In this document: in pieces, positions 62,423 to 64,000 of the stretch
Position numbering within the stretch: the first letter of the stretch is position 1
Layout: each line of letters starts with the position of its first letter
NCBI GenBank assembly: GCA_910588375.1
Contig: CAJUQA010000002.1
Span: 124,001 to 188,000, forward strand
Reading direction: 5' to 3'
Source: an uncultured Odoribacter sp.
GTDB taxonomy: Bacteria; Bacteroidota; Bacteroidia; Bacteroidales; Marinifilaceae
DNA: 64,000 nt
Notes under the pieces: generated by a model
What the model was told of the DNA's origin: nothing
Seen by the model: the letters and a program-made list of their open reading frames with translations, nothing else
Databases searched by the model: none
Position numbers and translations under genes: made by a program

Positions 62423-63613
62423 TTATCGACTGCAATTCCGGTGTAAAATAATTTCGTCAATCTGAGGGCGGAGACCGATTCTTCCGGGGAATCCGATATA
62501 GCCTTCACCGCGGGAGACATGAATATATTGTTCCCCTTTCCGGTACAAACCGTCATATTGCGGATACATCATCCGGGCCGGGCTCCATTCCCATTTTCCC
62601 ACTTTAATCCCCATCTGCATGGCGTGGGTATGACCCGACAGGGTCAGCGGAACATCGTATTGTAAGATTTCCGCTTCCCAATGGGAAGGGTCATGGGAGA
62701 GAAGTACAACAAAATGGCCGTTGCAATTTCTCAATGCTTCGTCCAATTTACCGTACCGTGGAAACGGAGGATTTCCCCAATTCTCGACTCCTGCAATATA
62801 AAGGGTATCTTTTCCACGGACGATGGGTACATTCGTATTATTCAGCATCACAAATCCGGCTTTTTCCATATTTTCGTAGAATTCTTTCATATTGAGCTGC
62901 TGCTTTTCCGGATTTTCCCAGTGGACATATGAGCCGTAATCATGATTTCCTGTAACGGCAAATTTGCCGTACCGGGCTTTTAAACGGTTTAAAACCTCTG
63001 TCCAGGGACGAAGTTCCGAAGCAAAATTATTGACCATATCCCCGGTAAAAAGAATAAGGTCGGGATTCAGGCTGTTCACTTGTTCTACCAATAAAGGAAT
63101 CCCTTCATAACGGGAAGAATGACTCCCTAAATGCAAGTCGGAAAGCTGGACTATTTTAAAATTGTCAAAAGCAGGAGGAAGTTGCGGAAAGCAAACAGAA
63201 GTAGACTCTATTTTATAATTATATCGGTTGTAAGTAATACCATGCAGTATAATAAAGAAACAAAAAACCGAAACAATGCTTGCTGTCCAAAGGCCTTTTT
63301 TATTGAAAGACGGATAAAACCTGCCGATAGGCCAACAGATAAGGTTAATGAGAATAAAAACTAATTTAGGTATGTAAAACAGAAACAGGAGTCCGATACC
63401 CAAACCGATCCAATAATACGTTTCGGGGCCTTTTAGGCGGGGAACATAAAAATAGTAACAGAACAAGCCGGCGACAAATATTACGGTGTGAAGCCAGTAA
63501 ATCAGACGGCTGTTTCGGGTTTTCAGGAATTTTTTAATCCGGACATATAGTCCCAGATCCAGAATGAAAATAAATAAAATACCGAATAAAAGAATGAAAC
63601 CATTACTGCGCAT
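62423..63613 (-). CDS. Membrane-anchored metallophosphoesterase
   Basis: A 396-residue protein. The N-terminal part has about four membrane helices (about 5-24, 36-55, 67-90, 107-127). The calcineurin-like domain follows with D-L-H-L-G, G-D-M-V, G-N-H-D-Y, S-H-D-P and G-H-T-H-A, all five metal-binding motifs intact. It resembles YaeI/YkuE-type enzymes, some of which act on lipid pyrophosphates or UDP-diacylglucosamine-like substrates. The substrate is not determined. Confidence 0.87.
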   Translation of the reverse strand: MRSNGFILLFGILFIFILDLGLYVRIKKFLKTRNSRLIYWLHTVIFVAGLFCYYFYVPRLKGPETYYWIGLGIGLLFLFYIPKLVFILINLICWPIGRFYPSFNKKGLWTASIVSVFCFFIILHGITYNRYNYKIESTSVCFPQLPPAFDNFKIVQLSDLHLGSHSSRYEGIPLLVEQVNSLNPDLILFTGDMVNNFASELRPWTEVLNRLKARYGKFAVTGNHDYGSYVHWENPEKQQLNMKEFYENMEKAGFVMLNNTNVPIVRGKDTLYIAGVENWGNPPFPRYGKLDEALRNCNGHFVVLLSHDPSHWEAEILQYDVPLTLSGHTHAMQMGIKVGKWEWSPARMMYPQYDGLYRKGEQYIHVSRGEGYIGFPGRIGLRPQIDEIILHRNCSR

Positions 63614-63649
63614 ACAGAATTGTCTTTTAAGATCAGATTACACATGACA

Positions 63650-63683
63650 ATAGAGCTGCCGCCGTCTGCGGCATGAGCTCTAT
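63650..63683. other. Hairpin between fhs and the metallophosphoesterase gene
   Basis: ATAGAGCT (63650-63657) pairs with AGCTCTAT (63676-63683), with an inner GCCGC/GCGGC (63658-63662 and 63668-63672). On the minus strand it lies downstream of fhs but lacks a U-run, so it is weak as a terminator there; it could be a regulatory hairpin. Confidence 0.45.
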
Positions 63684-63708
63684 CATATTTTATTGGTTGA
63701 TATATCGA

Positions 63709-64000
63709 TTAAAACAGGCCGGAAATGTGCCCTTCCTTATCAATATCGATACGTTCTGCGGCTGGTTGGTCCGGCAGACCGGGCATACGCATGATATCGC
63801 CCGTAATAGGAATGACAAATCCGGCACCGGAGGCGATTTCAATTTGCCGTACCGTAACGACGAAATCCTTGGGACGTCCCAGTAGTTTAGGATTGTCCGA
63901 CAATGACTTTTGGGTTTTAGCCATACAAACCGGCAGCTGTTCCAGTTCCAGGGCCTTGATTTTTTTCAAATCGCTTTTCGCTTGGGAAGTATAGTCGATG
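63709..64000 (-). CDS. fhs: Formate-tetrahydrofolate ligase, 3' end (start beyond the window)
   Basis: Only the C-terminal 96 residues are visible; the frame runs off the window edge. The segments 'C-M-A-K-T-Q-K-S-L-S-D', 'G-R-P-K-D-F', 'G-A-G-F-V-I-P-I-T-G-D-I-M' and 'M-P-G-L-P' and the terminal 'G-H-I-S-G-L-F' match the C-terminus of Fhs. The enzyme makes 10-formyl-tetrahydrofolate from formate, ATP and THF. It is typical of anaerobes, including Bacteroidales, for purine synthesis and one-carbon flow. Confidence 0.93.
   Translation of the reverse strand, partial: IDYTSQAKSDLKKIKALELEQLPVCMAKTQKSLSDNPKLLGRPKDFVVTVRQIEIASGAGFVIPITGDIMRMPGLPDQPAAERIDIDKEGHISGLF

Overview
The window reads as a chromosomal segment of a member of the phylum Bacteroidota, order Bacteroidales, possibly near the Odoribacteraceae. 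Gene starts are often preceded by the Bacteroidota -7 promoter element TAnnTTTG. The genes include a type IX secretion (T9SS) type B cargo with a PorP/SprF partner, BACON and leucine-rich-repeat lipoproteins, a DUF6261-type protein, LysM and PASTA envelope proteins, a SpoIIE phosphatase and the end of a formate-tetrahydrofolate ligase gene. The family placement is inference; the phylum is well supported. I saw no rRNA, tRNA, IS element, phage or CRISPR array.

Region by region. 1-7.5 kb: the end of a BamA-like outer-membrane gene, a Kef-like cation/proton antiporter, a class A penicillin-binding protein on the minus strand, two tandem DUF6266-like genes, and adk with a strong terminator. 7.6-14.4 kb is accessory surface DNA: an AT-rich LRR lipoprotein, a 1464-residue multi-domain T9SS type B protein, and its PorP/SprF partner, joined to it by an ATGA overlap. 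14.4-21.2 kb (minus): transketolase, an S9 prolyl-oligopeptidase-type peptidase, and a long RelA/SpoT protein whose hydrolase site looks dead. 21.3-31.9 kb (plus): an unknown 1459-residue exported protein, then nth, lipA, lipB and two GH20 hexosaminidases with short gaps and one stop/start overlap.

31.9-34.9 kb holds a 568-bp non-coding stretch with two palindromes sharing an ACGTACGT core and a degenerate 41-bp tandem repeat. It is followed by a DUF6261-like gene and a BACON/LRR lipoprotein built from near-identical 63-bp units. 35-37.7 kb has a DUF308 membrane protein, a small membrane protein, a CBM9-like protein and a sugar-kinase-like phosphotransferase. 37.9-50.2 kb is envelope and export: a YbdG-like MscS channel, an M23 peptidase-fold protein, dxr, rseP, a two-domain thioredoxin-like protein, an endonuclease/exonuclease/phosphatase-fold protein and a complete RND tripartite pump.

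50.2-64 kb: rluD-like and PASTA genes (minus), divergent from a LysM/periplasmic-binding fusion; guaA; an NrnA-like DHH phosphoesterase; a secreted protein with two TonB-C-like repeats; cutC; a fused LeuC/LeuD-like aconitase-family protein with an altered active-site loop; a membrane SpoIIE phosphatase with a cysteine-rich sensor; a metallophosphoesterase; and the 3' end of fhs.

Most of the window is housekeeping. The parts that most deserve a second look are the T9SS cargo/PorP cassette, the mosaic LRR gene, the degenerate Rel, the unusual aconitase-family fusion, and the palindrome and 41-bp repeat block.
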